NCBI GenBank assembly: GCA_021780375.1
Contig: JAJXYT010000048.1
Span: forward strand, 1 to 50,840
Source: a bacterium
GTDB lineage: Bacteria > Verrucomicrobiota > Verrucomicrobiia > Limisphaerales > UBA11358
Length of the DNA stretch: 50,840 bases
Direction: 5' to 3'
The notes below the pieces were generated by a model, which had not been told where the DNA came from, ran no database searches, and worked only from the letters and a program-made list of their open reading frames with translations. Positions 40,115 through 48,762 of the stretch are shown piece after piece; position 1 is the stretch's first letter; every line of letters begins with the position of its first letter. The position numbers were made by a program, and so were the translations under genes.

Positions 40115-42493
40115 ATGAAGATTTCCAGCGTTTTAGCGATGGCAGGGTGGGGTTTCATGGCAACGATGCTTACAGTTTGGCCGCTGTCAACGACTGCATG
40201 GGCGGTGCCGGGTGACGAGCATTGGGACGCGCAGTTCGGCTGGCCGGGGCCGGGCGGCGCCTACAATTACGCCGTCGCAACGCACAATGGGCGGATTTAC
40301 GTGAGCGGTTTGGGCAGTACCGGCACCAATGTTTCCCTCGAAGTCTGGGACGGCGCCCAATGGTCGGCCATGAGCCGGTTCTACGGTTCGGGTGAAACGG
40401 CGGTATTTGACCTGGCGTTTGTTGGCGACAGCTTATACGCAGCCGGAATTTTTACGAACGTTGACGGTGTAACGGCAAATGGCCTGGCCAAGTGGGACGG
40501 ACAAAGCTGGAGTAGTATCGGCTTTAACGGCGTGGCCTACTCACTGGCGCCGGATGGTGGCAATCTTTACGTGGGAGGTCATTTCACCAATGCCGGAAGT
40601 GTGGCGATGATGAATGTTGGCCGTTGGGACGGAAGCGTTTGGTCTGCTCTCGGCAGTGGGGTCGGTAACACCAACAACGGTTTTGTGTACTCGGTGACGG
40701 CCAGCAACGGAATCGTCTATGTCGGCGGTTACTTCACCAATTCCGGCGCCTCGTCCATCAGCAGTAATGTCGCTTGCTGGAATGGCGCTGCCTGGACCGC
40801 CTTGGGCACCGGCCTTGGCAGTATTGTTTATACCCTGGCGCTGAATGGAAGCGATCTGGATGCCGGCGGACTTTTTGGAACGAGCGGTGTGGCTCAGTGG
40901 GACGGCGCCGGCTGGTCCACCTTGGGTAGCGGGTTTAATGCTGGAGTGCAGAGCATTGCCATTTTGAACAATCTCGTCTGCGCCGCAGGGGCATTCACAA
41001 ATATTGGAGGCGTCGGCGCATCGCATTTTGCGGTGTGGAATGGCTCGTCGTGGGCGGCAGCGGGAGCCGGGTTGAGCGCAGCGGGGCTTCGGATTGCTGG
41101 CACCGGGACCAACCTGTACGTTGGCGGCAATTTTCTGCTGGCGGGAGGCATTAATGCAAACGGGCTGGGCGCGTGGGATGGCACCAACTGGAGTTCGGTC
41201 GGTACGCCCGGCCGGATGAACGGCGTTTCGTTCCTGGCGCGAGCCATCGCCGGCAGCGGCACGAATTTATATGCCGGCGGCCCTTTCGCCGCCGCCGGGC
41301 AGGCCATGGTAAATTCGATTGCCCGCTTTGATGGTCAAAACTGGCATTCGCTTGGCAGTGGACTCAGTGGTTCGAGCACGCCCAACGTCACCACACCAGC
41401 CATTAACGCCATCGCCGTCAGCGGCAACAACGTTTATGTCGGCGGCTCATTCACCAGCGCCGGCGGTGTCGGGGTGCAGAACATTGCCCGCTGGGATGGT
41501 ACGAACTGGTATGCAATGGGAAATCCCGGTGGGCTTGTTTATTCCGTTACCGTTCGCACCAATGGCGTTTATGTGGCTGGTTCTGCCGAAGGGCTGAGCG
41601 GTTATGCGGATCCTTTTTTCGTTTGGTGGGATGGGACTAATTGGCAGGATGCCCTCAACTTCAATAGCACGAATACCTTTTTTCTAACTTACCTTAACGA
41701 CAGCCTTCCAGGCATGGATGCAGCCGCGTTCCAGGGCAGCAATATTTATGTCGGCGGCCATTTTAACATTGCCTGGCATGACCCGATGTTCAATGGAACC
41801 AATTGCCCCAACATTCTGCGTTTTGACGGCACTTACGCAAACATTGTGGGTACCGGGCTTAGCAGCAACGTCGTTGCGATGGCTGCCATCGGGACTAATC
41901 TTTATGTGAGCGGACCATTTACCAACGCTGGAGGCGTAACCGTGAGCCGCGTGGCGAGATGGGACGGTAATAGCTGGTTCGACGTTGGCGGCGGGGTTGT
42001 TGGGAGTGGAACCGTTTCGACGTTGGCGGCTATGGGAAACTCTCTCTATGCCGGCGGAACGTTCACCAACATGGGCGGCGTGCCGGCCAATCGCATCGCC
42101 AAGTGGGATGGCACGAATTGGTCGGCGTTGGGCAACGGCACGCTTTATTCCCAAACGTCGGGTTCAGTCAGCGCGATTGCCGCTTCGGGATCGGACCTCT
42201 ATGTGGGCGGAACCTTCCGCACGGCTGGCGACAAAGCATCGTATTTCATTGGTCATTGGAATGAGCAATTGAATTTTGACGTTCCTCGACTCATCAACCC
42301 GGCGTGGCTGATGAACCACCAGTTTCAAGCCCGGCTCTTTGGAATCAGCGGCATGACCAATATTGTCGAAGCCAGCCCCGATCTGATGAATTGGACGCCG
42401 ATCCTCACCAACAGCGCCGGCATTTATGATTTCACCGATCCGTCCGCGCCGAATTATCCATGGCGCTTCTATCGCGGGGTATTGGGGCCGTAG
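40115..42493 (+). CDS. Large secreted propeller-like repeat protein
   Basis: 792 residues from the ATG at 40115. The signal peptide has a hydrophobic core (WGFMATMLTVWPLS) and ends near TAWAVPGDEHWD. About 12-14 units of 45-60 residues follow, each with a core such as LYVGGHFTNAG, VARWDGSVWSALGSG and NGLAKWDGQSWSS, the pattern of bacterial delta-60/Kelch-type beta-propellers. The C-terminus (QARLFGISGMTNIVEASPDL, then NWTPILTNSAG and WRFYRG) is the tail type seen in many Verrucomicrobia secreted proteins. Probably an adhesin or surface-binding protein; no catalytic site seen. Confidence 0.85.
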   Translation: MKISSVLAMAGWGFMATMLTVWPLSTTAWAVPGDEHWDAQFGWPGPGGAYNYAVATHNGRIYVSGLGSTGTNVSLEVWDGAQWSAMSRFYGSGETAVFDLAFVGDSLYAAGIFTNVDGVTANGLAKWDGQSWSSIGFNGVAYSLAPDGGNLYVGGHFTNAGSVAMMNVGRWDGSVWSALGSGVGNTNNGFVYSVTASNGIVYVGGYFTNSGASSISSNVACWNGAAWTALGTGLGSIVYTLALNGSDLDAGGLFGTSGVAQWDGAGWSTLGSGFNAGVQSIAILNNLVCAAGAFTNIGGVGASHFAVWNGSSWAAAGAGLSAAGLRIAGTGTNLYVGGNFLLAGGINANGLGAWDGTNWSSVGTPGRMNGVSFLARAIAGSGTNLYAGGPFAAAGQAMVNSIARFDGQNWHSLGSGLSGSSTPNVTTPAINAIAVSGNNVYVGGSFTSAGGVGVQNIARWDGTNWYAMGNPGGLVYSVTVRTNGVYVAGSAEGLSGYADPFFVWWDGTNWQDALNFNSTNTFFLTYLNDSLPGMDAAAFQGSNIYVGGHFNIAWHDPMFNGTNCPNILRFDGTYANIVGTGLSSNVVAMAAIGTNLYVSGPFTNAGGVTVSRVARWDGNSWFDVGGGVVGSGTVSTLAAMGNSLYAGGTFTNMGGVPANRIAKWDGTNWSALGNGTLYSQTSGSVSAIAASGSDLYVGGTFRTAGDKASYFIGHWNEQLNFDVPRLINPAWLMNHQFQARLFGISGMTNIVEASPDLMNWTPILTNSAGIYDFTDPSAPNYPWRFYRGVLGP

Positions 42494-42621
42494 ATCGTTT
42501 AAATCGTGCCCATTTCCGGCGCGACCATCATCCGCGCGGCAAATGCGAGTTACCGCGGAAATATCCCAAGCGCCAGTGGCGGTCAGGGGGCGCCGACGAT
42601 CAAAGGCCGGTGAATTCCAGC

Positions 42622-44373
42622 TCATCGGGCCGGCAGGCCGATGTCGTGGCTCAGTCGGGCGGCGGCCTCGGCGTTCACCCATTTCACCAGGGATATAAAA
42701 TTCACCAGCGCCGGGCTGTCCGGTTTCACCTTGAACAGGTTCCGCAGGGCGTGCACGACCTTGGCGTAGGTCTCGGTGTATTTTTCATGCGTCAACCGCG
42801 AGACGTACGATTCCATGATGGCCTGGGCCATCGGATCGGTCTGTCCGTCGGGCAGGTAGGGCAACAGACAAAAAATTCGAACCAACGCCATCGGTTCGGC
42901 GGCGGTCAATGCCAGCCAGCTTTGTTTGACCTCGTCGGCGTCATATTTGGCATGCAACCGGTCGCGGATGGCCGTGGCGATGTCGTTGGGCGAGGCCCGC
43001 TGGCCGAGACGGGCTTTGATGTTCTCCCAGGCTGCCTGTTGTTCCATTTCCGGGGTGACGGCGACTTCCGGTTTCTTCAATTCCGCCTCGATTCCTTTCA
43101 AACCCAATTCCTGGCCGAGGGCCAGACTGAGAGCTTCCGCCTCGTCCTTGCGAATCCGGGTCGAAGTGGCGATGGCCTTCACCACCGGCCGCTGCAATTC
43201 GGGCTTGACCAATCGCAGGATGGCGGCGAGCGATTTGGGGGGCGGCGCTTTTTGATTGGGGAGGAGATGTTTGACAAAAGTGGCAATCACACCGTCCAAT
43301 TCGGGCACCTTGTCCATGCGCAAGGCGAGGACAAACTTCAACGTCCGGCCCGCGCGGCCGCCTTTGCCGATATTGTTCACAATCATCAAGCGTTGGTCGG
43401 GCCCGGCCACGAAAGCCAGCAAACTCTCCGCCTGCTTGATCAATTTTTCATCCAGGTTGTCCTGGTCGTTCGTGACCACCAACTGTTCGATCACGGCCGG
43501 CAGCCGCTGGGCAAAGGTGCCTTCGGGCGTTTCGGTGTTCTGATGGTGGTAGTAATGAAGCAATTCGAGGATGAACGAGAGTTTCAAAAAAGCGTTTTTC
43601 CGCGCCTGGGCTTCGGCGGTGGACGCCTTGCTGCGCTGAACTCTCTGGTGCAAGGCCAGCAATTCCTTCCGTTTATCGGCCGGCAGGGCCGGCTCCTGCT
43701 GGAGCAGCGCCTCGAAATCATTTTTGAAACCCAGCACAATTTCCTCCGGCTTGGGGCGCGGATTCAGCTTGGCGTCGGTGGTCAAATCGTTGAAGCCAAC
43801 CAGCGCCGCCTCGCCAAATTCCCGGACAATCCGTTCCCGCGGCACCTGGCCCTTGACGAAACAACGATTGGCCCGAATGACCTCCTGGGAAAAAAACAAG
43901 TCCGGCTGCGAGATCAGCGACTGGAGTATTTTCGTTTCGAGCGGCGTGTCCAGACGGATCAGTTCCTCGACGGTTGGTTTTACGGCGGCCACCAGGTCGC
44001 GTTTGGTTTGTTCCAATACCTTCAAGATCGCCGGTTGCAGCACGTTGCCTTCGATTTTGCCGTTGGCCAGGGCGGCGCAGACTTCGTTGACGTGAGTGTT
44101 ATGCTCGACCAGCCGGGAAACCACCACGCCGACGTCGCTGATCGGCAGTTTGCTCACCAGGCCGGCGATCAAATTCACCAGTTCGCCGTGCGATTTCTGG
44201 CGGTATTCGATGGTCTTTTCCAGGAGCGTTCGCAATGACTTGTTCTCCTGTTCCAGCGCGCCGCGTTCGGCTTCCAGTTGGTCCACCCGGGTCGCGAGGT
44301 TGCGCCAGCCCTGTTGAATTTCTTCCAGCGAGGGGGTCGGGCGGTTGCCATTCTCTGGTTCTGTCTGTGCCAT
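42622..44373 (-). CDS. Coiled-coil/alpha-helical protein of unknown function
   Basis: 583 residues. The N-terminal ~90 residues are a coiled coil (LEEIQQGWRNLATRVDQLEA, EQENKSLRTLLEKTIEYRQK). The rest is almost wholly alpha-helical with no signal peptide or transmembrane segment, so it is probably cytoplasmic. It contains GELVNLIAGLVSKLPISDVG, LYDGF-free repeats of helical hairpins, and a KPELQRPVVKAIATSTRIRK segment suggestive of ARM/HEAT-like repeats. No family was recognised. A longer-looking antisense frame (42460-44238) is a composition shadow. It is divergent from the ferredoxin gene. Confidence 0.75.
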   Translation of the reverse strand: MAQTEPENGNRPTPSLEEIQQGWRNLATRVDQLEAERGALEQENKSLRTLLEKTIEYRQKSHGELVNLIAGLVSKLPISDVGVVVSRLVEHNTHVNEVCAALANGKIEGNVLQPAILKVLEQTKRDLVAAVKPTVEELIRLDTPLETKILQSLISQPDLFFSQEVIRANRCFVKGQVPRERIVREFGEAALVGFNDLTTDAKLNPRPKPEEIVLGFKNDFEALLQQEPALPADKRKELLALHQRVQRSKASTAEAQARKNAFLKLSFILELLHYYHHQNTETPEGTFAQRLPAVIEQLVVTNDQDNLDEKLIKQAESLLAFVAGPDQRLMIVNNIGKGGRAGRTLKFVLALRMDKVPELDGVIATFVKHLLPNQKAPPPKSLAAILRLVKPELQRPVVKAIATSTRIRKDEAEALSLALGQELGLKGIEAELKKPEVAVTPEMEQQAAWENIKARLGQRASPNDIATAIRDRLHAKYDADEVKQSWLALTAAEPMALVRIFCLLPYLPDGQTDPMAQAIMESYVSRLTHEKYTETYAKVVHALRNLFKVKPDSPALVNFISLVKWVNAEAAARLSHDIGLPAR

Positions 44374-44529
44374 GGGTTAATATTCCACAATCCGGCCGCT
44401 TTTTTCCATTCAAATTTTGTGCGCCACTGGGGAAAGGAATAGTTAAGGTTCCCCGGTCCGGGCAAAAAACATTTGCAAACCGGCGCGATAAGTTGAAGGT
44501 TAAGGGACAATAAGGTTGAAGGATTGATT

Positions 44530-44850
44530 ATGGCGCACGTAATTACCAATAAATGTGTGAAGTGCAAGTTCACCGATTGCGTGGAGGTATGCCCGGTGGC
44601 GTGCTTTTACGAGCTCGACAATCAACTGGTCATTCACCCGGAGGAGTGCATCGATTGCCAGGCTTGCGTGACGGAATGTCCCGTGGAAGCCATCTACGCC
44701 GAGGCCGATGTCCCGGCGCAGTACCAGGCGGACATCGCGTTCAACGCGGCCCAGGCCAAACAGATCAAAGAAGCCGGCCAGGAGGCCATCTTGAAGAAAA
44801 AGGAACCGTTGCCGACCGCGGCGGAACGAAAAAAAGAACTCGGTTATTGA
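44530..44850 (+). CDS. fdxA: 7Fe (3Fe-4S/4Fe-4S) ferredoxin, FdxA type
   Basis: 106 residues from the ATG at 44530; a TTG six bases upstream is in frame but less likely. An AAGGTTGAAGG stretch before the ATG offers ribosome-binding sequence. Cluster motifs: [16 protein letters not shown] and [14 protein letters not shown], with the [16 protein letters not shown] segment typical of FdxA. The C-terminal ~40 residues extend past the cluster domain ([20 protein letters not shown]), also typical. A cytoplasmic one-electron carrier. No partner enzyme is adjacent; whether it serves the Ehr complex 20 kb away cannot be told. Confidence 0.93.
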   Translation: MAHVITNKCVKCKFTDCVEVCPVACFYELDNQLVIHPEECIDCQACVTECPVEAIYAEADVPAQYQADIAFNAAQAKQIKEAGQEAILKKKEPLPTAAERKKELGY

Positions 44851-44867
44851 ACCGGCTTTCAGAGGGG

Positions 44868-44951
44868 GGCTGCCGGGAGCGCCGACATCCTGCCGGCGAG
44901 TTTCGCGACTCAATTCCCAACATGCCGGCAGAATGCCGGCGCCCCCGGCGG
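44868..44951. repeat. CCGGGAGCGCCGACATCCTGC palindromic element, likely terminator region
   Basis: The left arm GCCGGGAGCGCCGACATCCT and the right arm AATGCCGGCGCCCCCGG are inverse around a ~35-bp core that also has the inner pair TGCCGGCG/TGCCGGCA. It fills the gap between the convergent ferredoxin and PHP genes and could stop transcription from both sides. Confidence 0.65.
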
Positions 44952-45884
44952 TTACGAATTGATGGCGTGCAACGGCAGCCGATCCTGAAAATAAGGAAGC
45001 GCGGCAGGGGGTGAATCGAAGCCGTGCCGCCCGGGGCCGGGCACTGCCCCAACGAAATCGCGGTAAAGGGTGATGGCGACGTGCTCGTTGCGGCGGATGC
45101 AGTCCTTGATCGCTTCGGCATCCCTCTCGCAATGGATGAGCGTCTTCCACGAGTAGATATGTCTGGGTTTGTGGAAATCGCTGTTGGCGATGAACGGCAG
45201 CCGTTTGAGCCCGATGTCGTTGAAGATGTTGTTGCGATTGGCGATTTCCCAGGCATCGAGCAGCGGCGCGAATTTTTCCTGGTTTTCCCAGAGGTACAAC
45301 GTGTTCTTGCCCCACTCGCTTTTCATGATGTGCGGATGCGAGGCCACCGCCAGCGCGCCTTGCTTGTGGATTTTTTCGATGATTTCGGGAATGTCCAGCG
45401 ACGGATCCACCGGCGCTTGCAAGTCAATGCCCAGCAAATGCGCGGAAGTCTTGCGCGTATAACCGTCCTTGTTGAATTCGACGCCCGTCATCACCAACAT
45501 CTGATACCGGCGCCACGCCCGCTGTCGCTCACGCTCAATGACGGCGAAATATTCCCCGACCTGTTCCTGGCCCAGCGTGCAATTGGCCAGTTCGGCCAGC
45601 TTGCCCAGCAAACGGCCCGGGTCCGCCAGATGGTCGGTGATGCAAATGCAATCGAAACCGCGTTCGCCGTAGAAGTCCACAATCTCCGGCACGCTCAGTT
45701 TGCCGTCGGAATAATTCGAATGGATATGGAAATCGCAGAGCAGCATCTGCGGAGGGCTGCCACTGCCGTTCGGGCCCGGTGCGACCCGCATGACGCGTTG
45801 GGGAGCCGTTTCGAATAGCTGGACCGCCTTGCGGCCGGGTGGCTCATGGTCCGCTTCGGCCAGAATGAGTTCGGCAATGCGCAT
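44952..45884 (-). CDS. PHP-domain metal-dependent phosphoesterase
   Basis: 310 residues. The PHP metal motifs are all present: LLCDFHIHSNYSDGKLS (HxH), CICITDHLAD, TGVEFN, AVASHPHIM and FIANSDFHKP. The N-terminal ~48 residues before the domain (RIAELILAEADHEPPGRKAV) are an extension. The frame stays open upstream of 45884 to a stop near 45988, with no start codon in between, so the ATG at 45884 is preferred. PHP proteins hydrolyse phosphoester bonds in nucleotides, histidinol phosphate or RNA; the specific substrate is unknown. Probably cytoplasmic. Confidence 0.85.
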   Translation of the reverse strand: MRIAELILAEADHEPPGRKAVQLFETAPQRVMRVAPGPNGSGSPPQMLLCDFHIHSNYSDGKLSVPEIVDFYGERGFDCICITDHLADPGRLLGKLAELANCTLGQEQVGEYFAVIERERQRAWRRYQMLVMTGVEFNKDGYTRKTSAHLLGIDLQAPVDPSLDIPEIIEKIHKQGALAVASHPHIMKSEWGKNTLYLWENQEKFAPLLDAWEIANRNNIFNDIGLKRLPFIANSDFHKPRHIYSWKTLIHCERDAEAIKDCIRRNEHVAITLYRDFVGAVPGPGRHGFDSPPAALPYFQDRLPLHAINS

Positions 45885-45994
45885 GGCGGCGTCGGGCCGG
45901 CTGATTATTTTGAGATTTTCGCGCCATTCCGACCAGAGGTGGGCGCACTTGTCAATTTCCCGAGTATGCGGCGCTCTACCGAGACGTCGCTACG

Positions 45995-47086
45995 GTGCAC
46001 GGGAGTTCTTCAGAGGCTCCATTTTTGAGGTTCATCTTGTCCCGAAATTCAAATGCAGTTGATAAAACCATTTTTCTGAATCACAGTGTCACTGTGCCTC
46101 CAGAATTATTTCAGGCAAGCCGGTTGGTGCGCGCAACAGGGCAGGGGAGCAACCTGGCTTGCTGTCTGCTGATGTTGTTTTTGGCCGGGTCACTGGTGGC
46201 GCGGGCGGATGACGACACCGTCACCCTGCCGGACCTGATTCAAGACGCGCAACAATGGGCGCAGGAAAATCTCGACACCAACGTTCTGAATGAGCTTCCC
46301 AGTGTGGACAATCCGCAGGTGCAACAATTCCTCCGCGAACTGCAGAAGCGTTGCCAGGGCGATTACGTGGTGGACCTGGCGGCGTTGCGACAAACAGCTC
46401 AAACCGTGCAGTCGGTGTTGGAAAGCAGCGACGAAACCCGGCCCTACGCGGCGTGGCTTAAAGCGCAGATGGATTACCTCGACGTCGCTGATGAAATCCG
46501 GCTTGCCATTCCACCGCCGGAAGTTGAAACCAACCAACTGCCCCAGCCGGTTCCCAATCCTTCCGCGCAGAGGGAACGCGAGCTGTGGGTCAAGAAAGTG
46601 TCCGTCGTTCCCTGGCCGCCGGCGGCCAAAGAACTTGTGCCGGAGTTAAAGCCGATTTTTACCGCGCAAAAGGTGCCGCCGGATCTGGTCTGGGTGGCGG
46701 AAGCGGAATCATCCTTTGACCGGCACGCGTTGAGCCCGGCGGGGGCGGCGGGGCTGTTTCAATTGATGCCGGCCACCGCCAAACGGTTCGGCCTGTCCTT
46801 GTGGCCGCGCGACCAGCGTTATCAACCGGAGCCGAGCGCGACCGCCTCCGCCCAGTATTTGAAATATCTATACGACCGTTTCAAGGACTGGCGTCTGGCG
46901 CTGGCCGCTTACAACGCCGGGGAAGGCACTGTGCAAAAATTGTTGGACCGCTACAAGACGCACAACTACGACGACATCGCCCAACATCTGCCGGCGGAAA
47001 CGCAGATGTATGTGCCCCGGGTCGAAGCCATCCTCCGGCAACGGGAAGGCGTGGACCTCGAAGACCTTTCCGCGCCGGAAAACTGA
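45995..47086 (+). CDS. Lytic transglycosylase (SLT domain)
   Basis: Up to 363 residues. The SLT domain (about residues 225-350) has the catalytic Glu in WVAEAESSFDRHALSPAGAA, then GLFQLMPATAKRFGLSLWPR, QYLKYLYDRFKDWRLALAAY and NAGEGTVQKLLDRY. The start is uncertain: the ATG at 45995 gives ~45 residues before the hydrophobic signal (LACCLLMLFLAGSLVARADD) and includes a GTAGCGACGTCTCGG-like repeat; an in-frame GTG at 46094 would give a more usual signal peptide. It is exported to the periplasm and cleaves peptidoglycan glycan strands. Divergent from the PHP gene. Confidence 0.87.
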   Translation: MHGSSSEAPFLRFILSRNSNAVDKTIFLNHSVTVPPELFQASRLVRATGQGSNLACCLLMLFLAGSLVARADDDTVTLPDLIQDAQQWAQENLDTNVLNELPSVDNPQVQQFLRELQKRCQGDYVVDLAALRQTAQTVQSVLESSDETRPYAAWLKAQMDYLDVADEIRLAIPPPEVETNQLPQPVPNPSAQRERELWVKKVSVVPWPPAAKELVPELKPIFTAQKVPPDLVWVAEAESSFDRHALSPAGAAGLFQLMPATAKRFGLSLWPRDQRYQPEPSATASAQYLKYLYDRFKDWRLALAAYNAGEGTVQKLLDRYKTHNYDDIAQHLPAETQMYVPRVEAILRQREGVDLEDLSAPEN

Positions 47087-47147
47087 ATCAATTCCCGACT
47101 CTCAGCCTTTAGCCTTTGGCCTTTGACCTTCAGCCTTCCGTTTACTC

Positions 47148-47603
47148 CTATCCTCCGGCGAAGACCGGTCGAAAGTTGGCCTCGGTCAGGATGCGCGCGA
47201 CTTCTGCGCGTTTGTCGCCTTGAATCTCGATCTGACCATGCTTCACCGTGCCGCCGGTGCCGCCGGCGCGCTGCATCGCCTTAACCAGTTGCTCCTTTTC
47301 CGGCAGTCCGATGCCGACAAAACCTTTCACCACCGTCACCGTCTTGCCGCCGCGCCCGGCCGTCTGCCGGATGATATCCACCCGCCCGCGATTTTTCCGA
47401 GGTGGTTTGGTTGCATCGGGTGGGGCGAGGCTACTGACGAGCCGGTGCTGCTCGGCTTCACCGCTCCGGGATCGGCTCGCGGGGACGCTCGCCCCACCAG
47501 GATCTTCAGGTGCGGGCGGGAGCCCGACGCTGGACCAAGCAGCAAAGGGGTTGTGACTCAAACTTTGCCCGCCGTCGGTGGGAATGCGTTTGCGTTCACT
47601 CAT
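47148..47603 (-). CDS. yciH: SUI1/eIF1-like translation factor YciH with repeat insertion
   Basis: 151 residues. The C-terminal ~80 residues are a SUI1 domain: KNRGRVDIIRQTAGRGGKTV, GFVGIGLPEKEQLVKAMQRA and GGTGGTVKHGQIEIQGDKRA. The N-terminus (MSERKRIPTDGGQSLSHNPF) matches the usual short lead of bacterial YciH proteins, but a ~27-residue segment (PGGASVPASRSRSG to SSLAPPDAT), encoded by the palindromic repeat at 47419-47498, is inserted between lead and domain. The frame is kept. YciH may influence start-codon fidelity. Confidence 0.88.
   Translation of the reverse strand: MSERKRIPTDGGQSLSHNPFAAWSSVGLPPAPEDPGGASVPASRSRSGEAEQHRLVSSLAPPDATKPPRKNRGRVDIIRQTAGRGGKTVTVVKGFVGIGLPEKEQLVKAMQRAGGTGGTVKHGQIEIQGDKRAEVARILTEANFRPVFAGG
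47419..47498 (-). repeat. GGTGGGGCGAG palindrome inserted in frame in yciH
   Basis: The ends GGTGGGGCGAG and CTCGCCCCACC are perfect inverted repeats of 11 bp, 80 bp apart, with a further GAGCCGGT/ATCGGCTC pair inside. The insertion lies in the flexible linker of the protein and encodes ~27 residues. Confidence 0.82.
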
Positions 47604-47659
47604 GCGTGGTGTGCCTCAATGGCTAAAGGCCGAAATACTTTGGCATTTAGAATTTAGCC

Positions 47660-47866
47660 TTACAATACCAACAGCCCTGACGACAGATTATTAATCCGAA
47701 CATCGGAGGAACCTAATGCACAGATCCGTCTGCCATCAGAGCCGGATCTAATATACTCCATTTTCTTTCTTCTGCCACCGTCGCAACCCAATGACGCGTA
47801 ATTAACAACCAGGAAACAAAGCAATAAAGAATTGAATTTCAGCCTGCGGGGCCGCAGCCGCTTCAT
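47660..47866 (-). CDS. Possible small lipoprotein or fragment
   Basis: 68 codons: a basic start, a hydrophobic helix (FNSLLLCFLVVNYASLGCDG) with a lipobox-like ASLGC, then a short C-terminal part (EYIRSGSDGRRICALGSSDV). That part resembles the first strand of some secreted glycosidases, so this may be an N-terminal fragment of a larger gene. Its 5' end overlaps the left 40-bp direct repeat at 47841. No strong ribosome site is visible. Confidence 0.35.
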   Translation of the reverse strand: MKRLRPRRLKFNSLLLCFLVVNYASLGCDGGRRKKMEYIRSGSDGRRICALGSSDVRINNLSSGLLVL

Positions 47867-47880
47867 CCCGGCGAAGGCCT
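47841..47880 (+). repeat. 40-bp direct repeat, left copy
   Basis: GCCTGCGGGGCCGCAGCCGC followed by TTCATCCCGGCGAAGGC. A near-identical sequence (about four differences) lies at 48421-48460 in the same orientation, bracketing the small membrane protein gene at 47889-48263. Confidence 0.75.
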
Positions 47881-47888
47881 GCGCGAAG

Positions 47889-48263
47889 TCAGGCTCGTGT
47901 CACATGGATAAAATGGAAAATCGCCAACAAGGCTGCCATCAGCACGGCCGCAATAATCAATGCAACCGGCCAATTCCGAATGCGAACCCGTGAATCAGCG
48001 ACGGAAGCGCCATCAATCCGAAGCCGGTATGGAAATGAAAACGACAAACCGCAAAGACCCCAACTCAACTCTGCCGTATGGGTGGAGCCGGCGTGTGTGA
48101 ACGTCGTGGAATATGAGCCTGTGAACTTGAACTGGCCACCCGTCCGAAGAATCCGCTGACCCTCCAAAAATACGTCAACGGACGCTGTGTTCCAAAGGTA
48201 TCGAGGAACCAGCCGGGCCTGAACATCAACCACGCGGCCTTGCCATTTGACAACCTCGCTCAT
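47889..48263 (-). CDS. Small membrane protein of unknown function
   Basis: 124 residues from the ATG at 48263 (SEVVKWQGRVVDVQARLVPR); the frame is open a little further upstream. The first ~85 residues look like a beta-rich soluble domain (VDVFLEGQRILRTGGQFKFT, TFTHAGSTHTAELSWG), and a single C-terminal helix (PVALIIAAVLMAALLAIFHF) anchors it. It is bracketed by two 40-bp direct repeats, which suggests it may move or be amplified as a unit. No family recognised. Confidence 0.55.
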   Translation of the reverse strand: MSEVVKWQGRVVDVQARLVPRYLWNTASVDVFLEGQRILRTGGQFKFTGSYSTTFTHAGSTHTAELSWGLCGLSFSFPYRLRIDGASVADSRVRIRNWPVALIIAAVLMAALLAIFHFIHVTRA

Positions 48264-48299
48264 TTGCGATTGCGCGACTCCTCTCATAAAATGATTATT

Positions 48300-48762
48300 C
48301 CCCAGGTCAGTGTGACCTGTCTATCAGTTAACCTACGACTCTTTTTATAGTGTTTGACACTACAGCAGAACGGCGGGGTTACCCGTGGCTCAATCCCGGC
48401 TTTCGACCGCCTTACTGCCCTGCCTGCGGGGCCGTAGCCCCTTCATCCCGGCGAAGGCCAGCGAGGGTTAGACCACTTGGTCATGTTTTGCGAATGACTC
48501 GAAAGCCACCGATACCAACAAATAAAGCAATCTCGCCGAGAATCATCTCCAACAATCCCCATCTCAAATGGTATTCAATGCCGGCACCGCCTTCTCCCAG
48601 GGGGAGACTTGAACCGCTTGGGAAGCGGTTCAAGGAATTTGCCAGCGGCAAAGGCCGACAGCGCCAACCAGGCGGGCGCGAGCGAGTCAATGTCAGGATG
48701 AGGGCGGGCGTCAATGGCGCGCCGGCAGATTGGAGACTCGCAGCGCTCGTGCCTCCGAAAGT
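48300..48762. other. 463-bp gene-poor stretch with repeat copies
   Basis: Contains the right 40-bp direct repeat (48421-48460) and a CTTGAACCGCTT/AAGCGGTTCAAG palindrome (about 48608-48633). A minus-strand frame ending at 48481 has a protein-like last 30 residues (LLEMILGEIALFVGIGGFRV), possibly the tail of a lost membrane protein, but the rest of it lies in repeat sequence. No gene is called. Confidence 0.45.
48421..48460 (+). repeat. 40-bp direct repeat, right copy
   Basis: Matches 47841-47880 in the same orientation with about four differences (GCCTGCGGGGCCGTAGCCCC, then TTCATCCCGGCGAAGGCC). Confidence 0.75.

Noticed and set aside
42460..44238. 592-codon plus-strand open frame
   Set aside because: Antisense to the 583-residue coiled-coil gene; its composition (His, Gln, Arg, Phe) is that of a shadow frame and it has no domain.
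44500..45315. 271-codon minus-strand frame overlapping ferredoxin and PHP genes
   Set aside because: It overlaps two genes with clear cofactor or metal motifs in other frames and runs through a palindromic repeat.
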